Of a stretch of 8,137 bases of DNA, positions 1 to 6,545 are shown piece by piece; position 1 is the first letter of the stretch, and the number at the start of each line of letters is the position of its first letter. The stretch covers positions 1 to 8,137 of the forward strand of contig SLSN01000016.1 of the NCBI GenBank assembly GCA_007130415.1, read 5' to 3'. The DNA is from Patescibacteria group bacterium (lineage in GTDB: Bacteria; Patescibacteriota; Dojkabacteria; SC72; T1SED10-24). Below the pieces are notes generated by a model, which saw only the letters and a program-made list of their open reading frames with translations, did no database searches and had not been told where the DNA came from. The translations under genes and the position numbers were made by a program.

Positions 1-236
1 TTAGTGGTGTTTTTGTTGAAATAGGGAGTGATCCTTCTTTAGATTTTGAACTAGGGGCAAATTTAAATGAAAATGGTTATATTGTTGTTGATGAAAGTCA
101 AAAAACGAATTTGGATGGTATCTATGCAGCTGGTGATATAACTACAAATTCAAATGGTTTCCAACAAGTAGTAACAGCCTGTAGTGAGGGAGCAATTGCT
201 GTAAATTCGATATATTATTGGTTAAAGAAGGCTTAG
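1..236 (+). CDS. Thioredoxin reductase-like FAD/NAD(P)-dependent oxidoreductase, C-terminal fragment (5' end outside window)
   Basis: The reading frame is open from base 3 and gives the last 77 residues of a pyridine nucleotide-disulfide oxidoreductase, ending in TAG. The fragment contains GVFVEIG, then NLDGIYAAGDIT, then a SEGAIAVNSIYYWL helix. In TrxB and AhpF-like flavoproteins the GD motif binds the FAD ribityl/pyrophosphate and the following EGA helix closes the FAD domain. The family passes electrons from NAD(P)H through FAD to a redox disulfide, usually for thioredoxin or peroxiredoxin reduction in the cytoplasm. The CxxC catalytic motif and the NAD(P)H domain lie upstream of the window, so true thioredoxin reductase cannot be separated from other members of the family. 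The last 15 bases overlap the 3' end of the convergent uvrA. Confidence 0.85.
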   Translation, partial: SGVFVEIGSDPSLDFELGANLNENGYIVVDESQKTNLDGIYAAGDITTNSNGFQQVVTACSEGAIAVNSIYYWLKKA

Positions 237-3083
237 ATATTCTTTTAGATAATTCCCTGTCCAACTTTTTTCATTACTCATGACATCTTTTATTGTACCC
301 TGGGCTATTACTCTTCCACCTTTGTCTCCTCCTTCTGGACCAAGGTCGATAATGTGGTCTGCAAATTTTACAATATCTAAATTATGCTCAATTACTATTA
401 CAGTGTTTCCTTTGCTTACTAATTGTTTTAAAACAACGAGAAGTTTATCAATATCGTGAAAATGTAACCCTGTTGTTGGTTCGTCTAGAATGTAGACAGT
501 ATCATCCTTCACAACCTTTGAAAGCTCTTTCGCTAGTTTAATACGTTGAGATTCTCCTCCAGAAAGGGTAGTTGCCGATTGCCCCAGTTTAATATATCCA
601 AGACCTACACTTTCTAAAAGATCTAATTTCCTTTTTATGGGATTAAAGTTATTGAAAAACTTTAATGCTTCAGTGACGGTCATATCTAGTATCTCTGCGA
701 TATTTTTTCCTTTGTAGTCTATCTGTAGTGCTTCTTTGTTGTACCTTTTTCCATGACATTCTTCACAAGTAATATACATATCAGGTAAAAATTGCATCTC
801 TATTTTTTTCTGACCATCTCCTTGGCAACTTTCACATCTTCCACCTCGAACATTAAAACTAAATCTTCCAGGTCTGTATCCTCTAGATCTAGCTTCAGGG
901 GTTTGTGAAAATATCTCTCGGATATATGTAAAAATACCAGTGTATGTAGCAGGATTTGATCTAGGAGTTCTGCCAATGGGTGATTGGTTAATCAATATGA
1001 CTTTTTTTATGTTTTCTAGCCCCTCCACATCATCATAGTTTCCATTTTGCATTTTACTTTTCATTTTTTCATTCATTAGAGCAGGGTAGAGTGTATTATT
1101 TATGAGTGAGGATTTGCCACTTCCAGACACTCCAGTAACACAGATGAGCTTACCTAGAGGAATTGTTACATCAATATTTTTCAAATTATGTGTTTTTGCT
1201 CCAATGATCTTAAGATTTTTATCGTTTTTTGGATTTTCAAGCGCAAGATCTTTTAAACTATCTCCAACATTTTTTTTGTTGCTGAGGTATTGTCCTGTAA
1301 GACTTTTTTTGTCTTTTGCGATTTCATCATATTCCCCTTGAGCTACTACTTGGCCTCCATGCTCACCCGCTCCAGGGCCGATGTCTATGATCCAGTTTGC
1401 TTCTTTTATGGTTTCATAGTCATGTTCCACTACAATTACAGTGTTATCAAGGTCTTTCAAATCTTTCAGGGTTTTAATTAATCTGGAAATATCTCGAGGG
1501 TGAAGACCAATTGAAGGTTCATCCAAAACATACAAAACTCCAGTTAAGCCTGTTCCAATTTGTGATGCAAGTCTAATTCTCTGGGCTTCCCCTCCGGAAA
1601 GAGTATTGGCTTTTCTAGATAGTGTTAGGTATGTAAGACCAACGTTTTCTAAAAATTGTAGCCTTGCTTGTATCTCTTTTAAAAGGGGTGTCGCTATTTG
1701 TTCCATTGAACCTTTTAATTTCTTTTTTTCTTTTTCAAAAAAACTATTTAAATCAGAAATCGTTAACTTTGTTAGCTCATCTATATTTTTACCTTGAAAT
1801 TTAATTGAAAGGACGAACTTTTTTAGCTTTGTACCTTCACATTCTGAACATTCTCTTTCAAACATGTATTTTTCATATTCCGATCGAGCCCATTCAGAAT
1901 CTGTTTCTCGGTACCTGCGTTCTAATTCAGGGATTACTCCTTCAAAAGTTGTTTCAAAATTTCCTGTTCTTCCTGTTTTACTTACAAACATAACAGAATA
2001 TTTTCCTTTCGAACCTTTGCCGTAAAATATGAGGTCAAAAATATTTTTTGGATATTTACCAATAGGGGTTCTTAAGTCAAAATTGTGTTCTTTTGCTACG
2101 GATTCAAGTTTTCTTAACGTCCAAGATGCGCTGGTAGTCATATTTGCCCAAGGAAATATACCTCCTTCATATATTGTTAAGTTTGGATTGTATATTTTTT
2201 CTAGTTCAGCTTCTTTTAAAAATCCTAGCCCTGAGCACTTTGGACATGCTCCGATAGGGGAGTTAAAAGAAAAAGTAGCAGGAGATATTTTTGGAAACGA
2301 GAATTTACATTTATTGCAGGTATTTTTTTCAGAAAAGAAAAAATCTTTTTCATTTATTTCAACTTTGATTTCTCCATCTGCCATGTTTGAAGCTAGTTCT
2401 AGTGCGTCTACAATTCTTTTTTCAAAGTCTTCATCGTTTTCTTTGTAAACAAGACGATCAATTACTAAATCTATGTTGTGCTTTTTGTTTTTTTCGATTT
2501 TTTCAGCGTTTACTTCATCTAGATTTATGAGTTTTTTGTCAATTAAAACTCTTAAAAAACCTTTTTGTAAAAGACTATTGAGCATTTCTTTGAATTCACC
2601 TTTTTGATTTTGTACTATGGGGGAAAGAACTATGATTTTGTCTCCTTCTTTTCTATTTTCTAGGATTTGTCGCTTTATTTCTGCAATAGTTTGAGACTCT
2701 ACTGGGATATTACACTGTGGACAGAACGGTTGTCCTAGCTGTGTGAAAAGTATTCTCATGTAGTCATATATTTCTGTGACTGTTCCGACAGTTGATCTAG
2801 GGTTATGGCTTGAGGTTTTTTGATCTATTGATATTGCAGGGGATAGTCCGGTTATTGATTCAACATCTGGTTTTTCCATGAGACCAAGAAATTGTCTTGC
2901 GTACGAAGAAAGAGATTCAACATATCTTCTTTGTCCTTCTGCGTAGAGAGTATCAAAAGCTAGTGAAGATTTACCACTACCGGATACTCCTGTGAGTACT
3001 ACAAGCTGGTTTTTTGGTATTTGAACACTCAGGTTTTTTAGATTATGAGTGTTGGCTTTTTTTATGTCTATATATTTTTGCAT
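222..3083 (-). CDS. uvrA: UvrABC excinuclease subunit A (DNA damage recognition ATPase)
   Basis: UvrA is the damage-sensing ATPase of nucleotide excision repair; the dimer loads UvrB on lesions. The 953-residue product has the normal family length and architecture. Walker A GVSGSGKS is at residues 32-39 and again at 651-658. ABC signatures LSGGEAQR (495) and LSGGESQR (840) are each followed by a Walker B, DEPSIGLH (521) and DEPTTGLH (867), and a switch His in VEHD and IEHN. Zinc-binding cysteine pairs are C256/C259 with C280/C283, and C750/C753 with C773/C776; the second set is the C-terminal DNA-binding zinc module. I chose the ATG at 3083-3081. A TTG directly before it would add one residue, but the ATG fits the -10 placement better. 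No Shine-Dalgarno precedes it. The gene is intact, transcribed divergently from vapBC, and its 3' end overlaps the neighbouring flavoprotein gene by 15 bp. No LexA-type palindrome was seen upstream. Confidence 0.98.
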   Translation of the reverse strand: MQKYIDIKKANTHNLKNLSVQIPKNQLVVLTGVSGSGKSSLAFDTLYAEGQRRYVESLSSYARQFLGLMEKPDVESITGLSPAISIDQKTSSHNPRSTVGTVTEIYDYMRILFTQLGQPFCPQCNIPVESQTIAEIKRQILENRKEGDKIIVLSPIVQNQKGEFKEMLNSLLQKGFLRVLIDKKLINLDEVNAEKIEKNKKHNIDLVIDRLVYKENDEDFEKRIVDALELASNMADGEIKVEINEKDFFFSEKNTCNKCKFSFPKISPATFSFNSPIGACPKCSGLGFLKEAELEKIYNPNLTIYEGGIFPWANMTTSASWTLRKLESVAKEHNFDLRTPIGKYPKNIFDLIFYGKGSKGKYSVMFVSKTGRTGNFETTFEGVIPELERRYRETDSEWARSEYEKYMFERECSECEGTKLKKFVLSIKFQGKNIDELTKLTISDLNSFFEKEKKKLKGSMEQIATPLLKEIQARLQFLENVGLTYLTLSRKANTLSGGEAQRIRLASQIGTGLTGVLYVLDEPSIGLHPRDISRLIKTLKDLKDLDNTVIVVEHDYETIKEANWIIDIGPGAGEHGGQVVAQGEYDEIAKDKKSLTGQYLSNKKNVGDSLKDLALENPKNDKNLKIIGAKTHNLKNIDVTIPLGKLICVTGVSGSGKSSLINNTLYPALMNEKMKSKMQNGNYDDVEGLENIKKVILINQSPIGRTPRSNPATYTGIFTYIREIFSQTPEARSRGYRPGRFSFNVRGGRCESCQGDGQKKIEMQFLPDMYITCEECHGKRYNKEALQIDYKGKNIAEILDMTVTEALKFFNNFNPIKRKLDLLESVGLGYIKLGQSATTLSGGESQRIKLAKELSKVVKDDTVYILDEPTTGLHFHDIDKLLVVLKQLVSKGNTVIVIEHNLDIVKFADHIIDLGPEGGDKGGRVIAQGTIKDVMSNEKSWTGNYLKEYLSLL

Positions 3084-3092
3084 CAAAGGAGA

Positions 3093-3098
3093 ATTATA
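3093..3098 (-). promoter_or_regulatory. Putative uvrA -10 element, leaderless arrangement
   Basis: Read on the minus strand, this is a perfect TATAAT whose last base is separated from the uvrA ATG by only 9 nt. Transcription normally begins about 7 nt after the -10, so the predicted RNA would start about two bases before the ATG. The intervening bases contain no purine-rich Shine-Dalgarno. No convincing -35 is visible; the best is TTAATA at a spacing of about 19 bp. AT-rich DNA yields TATAAT by chance, so the call rests on the position and on the same arrangement at other genes in the window. Confidence 0.55.
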
Positions 3099-3146
3099 TC
3101 ATAATTTGGGTGTTTTTTATTAACCCTATGTCTTAATTGTTTCTTG

Positions 3147-3175
3147 TTGACTTTGTGATTAATTCAGTCTATACT
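3147..3175 (+). promoter_or_regulatory. Sigma70-type promoter of the vapBC operon
   Basis: TTGACT at 3147-3152 and TATACT at 3170-3175 are separated by the ideal 17 bp, making this the best promoter in the window. The start codon of vapB is at 3186, just 10 nt after the -10, so the predicted leader is at most a few bases and there is no Shine-Dalgarno for the first gene. The -10 is embedded in the inverted repeats described as the operator, so a bound repressor would directly block RNA polymerase. Confidence 0.75.
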
Positions 3176-3187
3176 GAATTTCAGTAT
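3161..3187. promoter_or_regulatory. Probable VapB/VapBC operator: three alternating half-sites over the -10 and start codon
   Basis: Three copies of a TTCAGT half-site alternate in orientation: TTCAGT at 3163-3168, ACTGAA at 3173-3178 and TTCAGT at 3180-3185. They form two overlapping perfect dyads. AATTCAGT (3161-3168) pairs with ACTGAATT (3173-3180) across 4 bp, and ATACTGAA (3171-3178) pairs with TTCAGTAT (3180-3187) around a single central T. The array covers the -10, the predicted transcription start and the first bases of vapB. AbrB-fold antitoxins are known to repress their own operons through palindromes at the promoter, so this is the natural target. The binding itself is inferred. 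Confidence 0.75.
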
Positions 3188-3458
3188 GGATTATACAAAA
3201 CAAAAATACATAAAATCTTTTAGTAAGGGGCAAATAACTATTCCAAAGGAAATGAGGGATGGTTTTGGTTTGGGAGATGTTTTTTGGCTTAAACTCTATG
3301 TTGAAAATGAAAAAATAGTTGCTGAGCCTGTAGAAAAGGGGAGTAACTCTGCTGAATATCAAAAAAAACTTTTAAATATTGATGGTAGCTGGTTTGATTT
3401 GGAGGATTACAAGAAGATGAGGGGTGATATAGAAAGGAGGTTTTCTAAAAATGTCTAA
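3186..3458 (+). CDS. vapB: VapB-type antitoxin with AbrB/MazE swapped-hairpin DNA-binding domain
   Basis: This 90-residue protein starts with an AbrB/SpoVT/MazE-type domain (about residues 8-49), recognisable by SFSKGQITIPKEMRD followed by a short beta-rich segment ending near IVAEPVE. Such domains dimerise to bind operator palindromes. The C-terminal 30 residues (GSWFDLEDYKKMRGDIERRF) resemble the tail with which VapB proteins wrap the PIN toxin and block its active site. The gene is followed, with an 8-bp overlap, by a PIN-domain gene, the standard antitoxin-first order. The ATG is the only sensible start: it lies 10 nt after the -10 and inside the operator palindrome, so autorepression is likely. 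The specific VapB subfamily was not determined. Confidence 0.88.
   Translation: MDYTKQKYIKSFSKGQITIPKEMRDGFGLGDVFWLKLYVENEKIVAEPVEKGSNSAEYQKKLLNIDGSWFDLEDYKKMRGDIERRFSKNV
3435..3440 (+). promoter_or_regulatory. Strong Shine-Dalgarno for vapC inside the end of vapB
   Basis: AGGAGG lies 10 nt before the vapC ATG and is the clearest ribosome-binding site in the window. It fixes the vapC start at 3451, which overlaps the vapB stop. It also shows that this organism uses Shine-Dalgarno initiation for internal operon genes, in contrast to the promoter-proximal genes around it. Confidence 0.85.
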
Positions 3459-3840
3459 AAAACTACTTTTAGATTCCTCTGTCATAATTGATTTTTTGCG
3501 AATTAAGGATAAATCAGAATCTCTTTTTTACAAACTCGCTTTTGAAAATAGTAAATTTTTGGTTTCCATTGTTACACATACAGAACTTTATTCTGGTAAA
3601 AGTATCTGGGAGAATAAAATTGCTTATGATGAATTAGGAATTATATTTGAAAATATGGAAATTGCTAATTTGACAAGGGAAGTCTCTATTGATGCGGGAA
3701 AGATTAGGGCAAAATATGATTTAGATTTAATTGATGCGATTATTGCTTCAACAGCAGTTCAGTTGAAGATCCCATTGGCAACTCTTAACCTCAAGCATTT
3801 TTCTCGAGTTAAGAATTTAAAAATTCTTGATATTAAGTAG
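3451..3840 (+). CDS. vapC: VapC-type PIN-domain toxin (ribonuclease)
   Basis: The 129-residue product is a single PIN domain of normal VapC length. LLLDSSVIIDFL at the N-terminus supplies the first metal-binding Asp (D8). THTEL supplies E45, and LIDAIIASTAVQLKIPLATLN carries D95 and the conserved C-terminal TLN with N113. The usual acidic residue near the last strand reads NLKHF here, a variant I recall from other VapC proteins. VapC toxins are Mg2+/Mn2+-dependent endoribonucleases, typically cutting tRNA or rRNA when released from VapB; the target cannot be predicted from this sequence. Translation should be coupled to vapB through the 8-bp ATGTCTAA overlap and the AGGAGG. All core acidic residues are present, so the toxin looks active. 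The end of the gene contains part of the probable promoter of the following tRNA. Confidence 0.9.
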   Translation: MSKKLLLDSSVIIDFLRIKDKSESLFYKLAFENSKFLVSIVTHTELYSGKSIWENKIAYDELGIIFENMEIANLTREVSIDAGKIRAKYDLDLIDAIIASTAVQLKIPLATLNLKHFSRVKNLKILDIK

Positions 3841-3857
3841 TGTTTTTATGGTAAAAT
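3827..3857 (+). promoter_or_regulatory. Putative promoter of the tRNA-Arg gene
   Basis: TTGATA (3827-3832, inside the last codons of vapC) and TAAAAT (3852-3857) are 19 bp apart, somewhat longer than ideal. The -10 is preceded by TGG at 3849-3851, giving the extended TGN form that tolerates a weak or misplaced -35. Transcription would begin around 3864, leaving a 5' leader of about 10 nt for RNase P to remove. Read-through from vapBC is also possible. Confidence 0.5.
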
Positions 3858-3873
3858 ACTACGATTATGTAAT

Positions 3874-3947
3874 GCACCCGTAGCTCAAATGGATAGAGCA
3901 ACGCACTCCTAACGCGTAGGTTGTTGGTTCGACTCCGACCGGGTGCG
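3874..3947 (+). tRNA. tRNA-Arg, anticodon CCU (reads AGG)
   Basis: A full cloverleaf of 74 nt can be folded by eye. The 7-bp acceptor stem is GCACCCG/CGGGTGC with discriminator G3947. The D stem is GCTC/GAGC, the anticodon loop CTCCTAA has anticodon CCT at 3908-3910, the variable region is 5 nt, and the T stem GTTGG/CCGAC encloses a canonical TTCGACT loop. The anticodon stem ACGCA/CGCGT has four pairs and an A·C mismatch at the loop-closing position (31·39). The T stem contains one U·G wobble. CCA is not encoded: the discriminator is followed by TTTTT (3948-3952), which may aid termination, so a CCA-adding enzyme is needed. The 3' end lies 13 nt from the stop of the convergent membrane-protein gene. 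Confidence 0.95.
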
Positions 3948-3960
3948 TTTTTATCCTTTA

Positions 3961-5502
3961 TTAGTTAATCGTAAATTCGATTATATTCAAAACATTATCA
4001 TTCTCAACAAGTGTTGTAACTTTGTCTTTTCCTTCGAGCAATATTTTTTCTCCAAACTCCCGTACTATGTTTATATTACTGTCCGCTTTTATATCAGTGA
4101 CATATAGTGAGCCTTCGCAGGTATAGTAAATGTTTTGAGAATTTTGATGCCATATAAAATCAGAACAATCTTCTTTGTTGATATAGTCAGTAGTATAGCC
4201 TCCACCAAGCTTTGTTGAATAATTACCGATTTCTTTTTCAAATCTAAAAAACCCTAGTTTTTCGTTTTCTAAGCTTAAAAAGGCAAGTTTTTCTCCATTG
4301 GGTGAAAAGTCTAAAATTTCTGTTTCGTAAGGATTAATTAAAATATATTTATCTTCAGCGATATCATACATATATGCAGCGAATTGTGTTTTGAAAATGA
4401 TTTTTTGGCTTTCTTTAGATATTAAAAATTCCTTTGGTTGTCCTACAAAAAGGGTGCTTTGTGGGGAATTTGTAAAAGTTTGGTAAGATATTGTTTCCTT
4501 TTCCTTCCAATTTTCAAGAAACCGTTCTTCATTTTGATAGTATATTTTTTCTATTAAAGAGGTTTTTTCCAAGTCTTCTGACACCCTAGAAAGCGAGACA
4601 TATGGACTATCTTCTGCTTTAAGGAGGACATAAATTTCTCCATTTGTATATGAATCGTAGTGAAGTATTTCAGTGTTTTCAAGGGGTGTATATACTAGTG
4701 TTGGGAGATTTGGTTCTTTGAGGTTTAGTTTATTTATTCCTTGCTCATCTTTCCATACTAGAGTTTCTCCATCATGCGACCATTTCATTTTTTCCTCTGT
4801 TATATCACTAATATCTGCTAAAACCGTTTGTGTGTCCAGTGAGATTAAATGTTTTCCTGGTGGGAGTATTTCATCTTCCTGGGTATCTATTTCTTCCAGT
4901 TGGTTAGTTATTGAGAGAATGATGTTTTTACCATTAGTAGAGACAGAAAGATCCTCTATTTCACTATTAATGTCTATTGAAAATGTAAAAAGGGCTGAAG
5001 GATTATTCCCTAATTGCCAAAACCTTGTGTTTGCTTGGTATTTTAAAATCTCATAGTCTTTTTGTGTTTGGTCCTCTTCTTTCTCAGTCAGTATCAAAGC
5101 ACTATTAGTTGAGTTGTCTATGTGAACCGTGGTGACGACTTCTTCGATTTCTTCAATAATTTCTTTTACAGGTTCCTTTTTAAAAAGAAATACAGAAAGA
5201 GGGGTAGACCTTTGGGCAAAAATCTCTATATCATATTTAATTCCGTGGTATTCATCAAGCCAAATATCTAAAGTATATTCTCCAGCGGGGATTGAAGATA
5301 TGATTCTTGGAGTTCTACCAGTAAAATCTTCAGATAGCCAGTAGTTTGCTCTGTTGGGTTCTGTTTCGAGGTGTAATATACCTGTTTGTACTACAGTATT
5401 GTCGAGAAAATTTATCCTGTAACCCTTGGCATAGTATATAACTAGCAAAGTTGCAATTATGACGAGAAGTGGAACAGCTAGTTTTGAGAGAAAGTTTTTC
5501 AT
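3961..5502 (-). CDS. Membrane-anchored PEGA-domain protein with degenerate beta-propeller
   Basis: No named gene is recognised. The 513-residue protein has a short basic N-terminus and one hydrophobic helix (about residues 8-24), with the rest probably outside the membrane. Residues 40-110 match the PEGA pattern: GILHLETEPNRANYWL, then a GRTP turn, then IPAGEYTLDIWLDEY and a closing strand. PEGA domains are small beta-sandwiches in surface and envelope proteins, often near cell-wall functions. An acidic linker (110-122) follows. The remainder is beta-rich with repeating aromatic-x-Ser/Asn-x-Gly turns at about 184-196, 239-251, 397-409 (ILDFSPNGEKLAFLS) and 449-461, like TolB/PD40 propeller blades. 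Function is unknown; envelope scaffolding or binding is the reasonable guess. The ATG at 5502 lies 6 nt after a TATACT and lacks a Shine-Dalgarno. The gene is convergent with the tRNA and divergent from trpS. Confidence 0.8.
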   Translation of the reverse strand: MKNFLSKLAVPLLVIIATLLVIYYAKGYRINFLDNTVVQTGILHLETEPNRANYWLSEDFTGRTPRIISSIPAGEYTLDIWLDEYHGIKYDIEIFAQRSTPLSVFLFKKEPVKEIIEEIEEVVTTVHIDNSTNSALILTEKEEDQTQKDYEILKYQANTRFWQLGNNPSALFTFSIDINSEIEDLSVSTNGKNIILSITNQLEEIDTQEDEILPPGKHLISLDTQTVLADISDITEEKMKWSHDGETLVWKDEQGINKLNLKEPNLPTLVYTPLENTEILHYDSYTNGEIYVLLKAEDSPYVSLSRVSEDLEKTSLIEKIYYQNEERFLENWKEKETISYQTFTNSPQSTLFVGQPKEFLISKESQKIIFKTQFAAYMYDIAEDKYILINPYETEILDFSPNGEKLAFLSLENEKLGFFRFEKEIGNYSTKLGGGYTTDYINKEDCSDFIWHQNSQNIYYTCEGSLYVTDIKADSNINIVREFGEKILLEGKDKVTTLVENDNVLNIIEFTIN

Positions 5503-5508
5503 ATTTAC

Positions 5509-5514
5509 AGTATA
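5509..5514 (-). promoter_or_regulatory. Putative -10 of the PEGA-protein gene, leaderless arrangement
   Basis: Read on the minus strand, TATACT ends 6 nt before the ATG at 5502, so transcription would begin at or next to the A of the start codon. The sequence between (GTAAAT) has no Shine-Dalgarno. No good -35 is visible at 16-18 bp. A second minus-strand TATAAT lies further upstream at 5560-5555 and would give a leader of about 45 nt, so the promoter assignment is not unique. Confidence 0.5.
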
Positions 5515-5529
5515 TCAATTTTTAATTTA

Positions 5530-5563
5530 TTGTATAATCTACTAGTTAGTTTTAATTATACAA
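5530..5563. promoter_or_regulatory. Dyad of TTGTATAAT sequences in the trpS/PEGA divergent intergenic region
   Basis: TTGTATAAT (5530-5538) and ATTATACAA (5555-5563) form a perfect 9-bp inverted repeat with a 16-bp spacer. Each arm contains TATAAT, one facing trpS (5533-5538) and one facing the PEGA gene. The rightward TATAAT lies 28 nt before the trpS ATG and is the best -10 candidate for trpS; its predicted leader of about 21 nt has no Shine-Dalgarno. The symmetry could be back-to-back promoter elements, an operator, or coincidence in AT-rich DNA. Confidence 0.4.
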
Positions 5564-5566
5564 CAT

Positions 5567-6544
5567 ATGAAAAAGAAAACTTTGCTTACGGGGGATAGAC
5601 CAACTTCTAATTCTTATACAATAGGTCAATATCCTGGTACTTTGAAAGCAAGAATTGAAGCACAAGATGATTATGAGTGTTTGATTTTTTCTGCAGATTA
5701 CCATAGCTTAACAACTCATTTTAAAAACCCTTCAAGTTTTAGAAAAAATGCCATAGAGTTAGTAAAAGAACAAATTAGCCTTGGTGTTGACCCTGAAAAA
5801 GTGAATTTTTACAGACAATCGAAGGTTGTTGAGACTTTTAGGCTTCATGTAATTCTTTCAATGCTCATAACTATGCCTGAATTGCAGAGGCAGCCTGCAT
5901 TGAAGGAAAAAATAGCGCAGGGTCATACTTTGACGTATGGTTTGATGGGATACCCCGTACTTATGGCTTCAGATATCTTGATTATGAACTCTGACGTCGT
6001 ACCTGTGGCTAAAGACCAGGAAGCTCATGTAGAAATAGCTGCATATTTTGCTAAGAAGTTTAACTCTTTGTATGGGAATGTTTTAAAACCACCAAAGAAA
6101 CTCATAGGGCCAATACTGATAGGGTTGGATGGTAAAGGTAAGAGTGGTAAATCTACAGGGGGGATATTTTTTAATGATAGTACGCAGGATGTTAAGAAAA
6201 AAGTAATGTCTATGTATACAGATCCAAACAGGATTAAGGCTACAGATCCAGGAAAAGTCGAAGGTAATCCTGTCTTCATCTATCATGATTTTTTCAACGA
6301 TGATTTAGACGAAGTAAAGGATTTGAAAGAAAGATATGTGAAAGGTAAGGTAGGTGATGTAGAGGTTAAAGAAAAGCTTTTTAATGCTCTTGAGAGATTT
6401 CTAGAACCTGTTAGATTTAAAAAGGTAGAATTAGATAAATTGGGTGATGATTATGTTATAGATTTGTTTGAGAAAGGTGAAAAGAAGGTAAACAAAATCG
6501 CAGAAAAAACAATATCAGATGTTTCAAAAGCTATGGGTATTTAA
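5567..6544 (+). CDS. trpS: Tryptophanyl-tRNA synthetase
   Basis: This enzyme activates tryptophan with ATP and charges tRNA-Trp (class Ic, homodimer, cytoplasm). The 325-residue length is normal. Support comes from GDRPT near the N-terminus, SADYHSLTTH (42-51), YGLMGYPVLMASDILIMNSDVVPV (124-147, the TrpRS tryptophan-pocket region) and KDQEAHVE. The strongly conserved KKVMSMYTDPNRIKATDPGK and EGNPVF follow, and the C-terminal ISDVSKAMGI is typical of the family. Both class I signatures are unusual. The HIGH-equivalent reads SNSYTIGQY (14-22), with an extra residue and no His, and KMSKS reads KSGKS (192-196); the second Lys and the final Ser remain. The gene is intact and under normal-looking constraint, so it is probably functional. 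It is preceded by the divergent PEGA gene and followed 21 bp later by mreB. Confidence 0.95.
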   Translation: MKKKTLLTGDRPTSNSYTIGQYPGTLKARIEAQDDYECLIFSADYHSLTTHFKNPSSFRKNAIELVKEQISLGVDPEKVNFYRQSKVVETFRLHVILSMLITMPELQRQPALKEKIAQGHTLTYGLMGYPVLMASDILIMNSDVVPVAKDQEAHVEIAAYFAKKFNSLYGNVLKPPKKLIGPILIGLDGKGKSGKSTGGIFFNDSTQDVKKKVMSMYTDPNRIKATDPGKVEGNPVFIYHDFFNDDLDEVKDLKERYVKGKVGDVEVKEKLFNALERFLEPVRFKKVELDKLGDDYVIDLFEKGEKKVNKIAEKTISDVSKAMGI

Positions 6545-6545
6545 T

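Noticed and set aside
2029..2448. Plus-strand open frame of 139 codons inside uvrA, and similar frames at 1102-1341, 1290-1481, 1606-1797 and 1805-1993
   Set aside because: They are antisense to a perfectly conserved uvrA, are low-complexity Phe/Ser/Leu-rich, and have no start signals or recognisable domains.
3099..3160. LexA/DinR SOS box upstream of uvrA
   Set aside because: No CTG-N10-CAG or GAAC-N4-GTTC type palindrome was found in the uvrA upstream region.
3811..3828. AAGAATTT/AAATTCTT inverted repeat at the end of vapC followed by a T-run at 3843-3847, as an intrinsic terminator
   Set aside because: The hairpin is almost all A-T pairs, lies within coding sequence and is separated from the T-run by 14 nt, so it is not a convincing terminator.
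3186..3947. vapBC next to tRNA-Arg as part of an integrated mobile element
   Set aside because: No integrase, no direct repeat of the tRNA 3' end and no flanking repeats were seen; the toxin-antitoxin genes lie on the 5' side of the tRNA.
4673..5056. Plus-strand open frame of 127 codons antisense to the PEGA-protein gene
   Set aside because: The composition is typical of a shadow frame, while the minus-strand frame has a membrane helix, PEGA motif and repeat blades.
5539..5566. T-box riboswitch or trp attenuator before trpS
   Set aside because: The whole intergenic region is 64 bp, too short for a T-box, and contains no T-box consensus or leader peptide with Trp codons.
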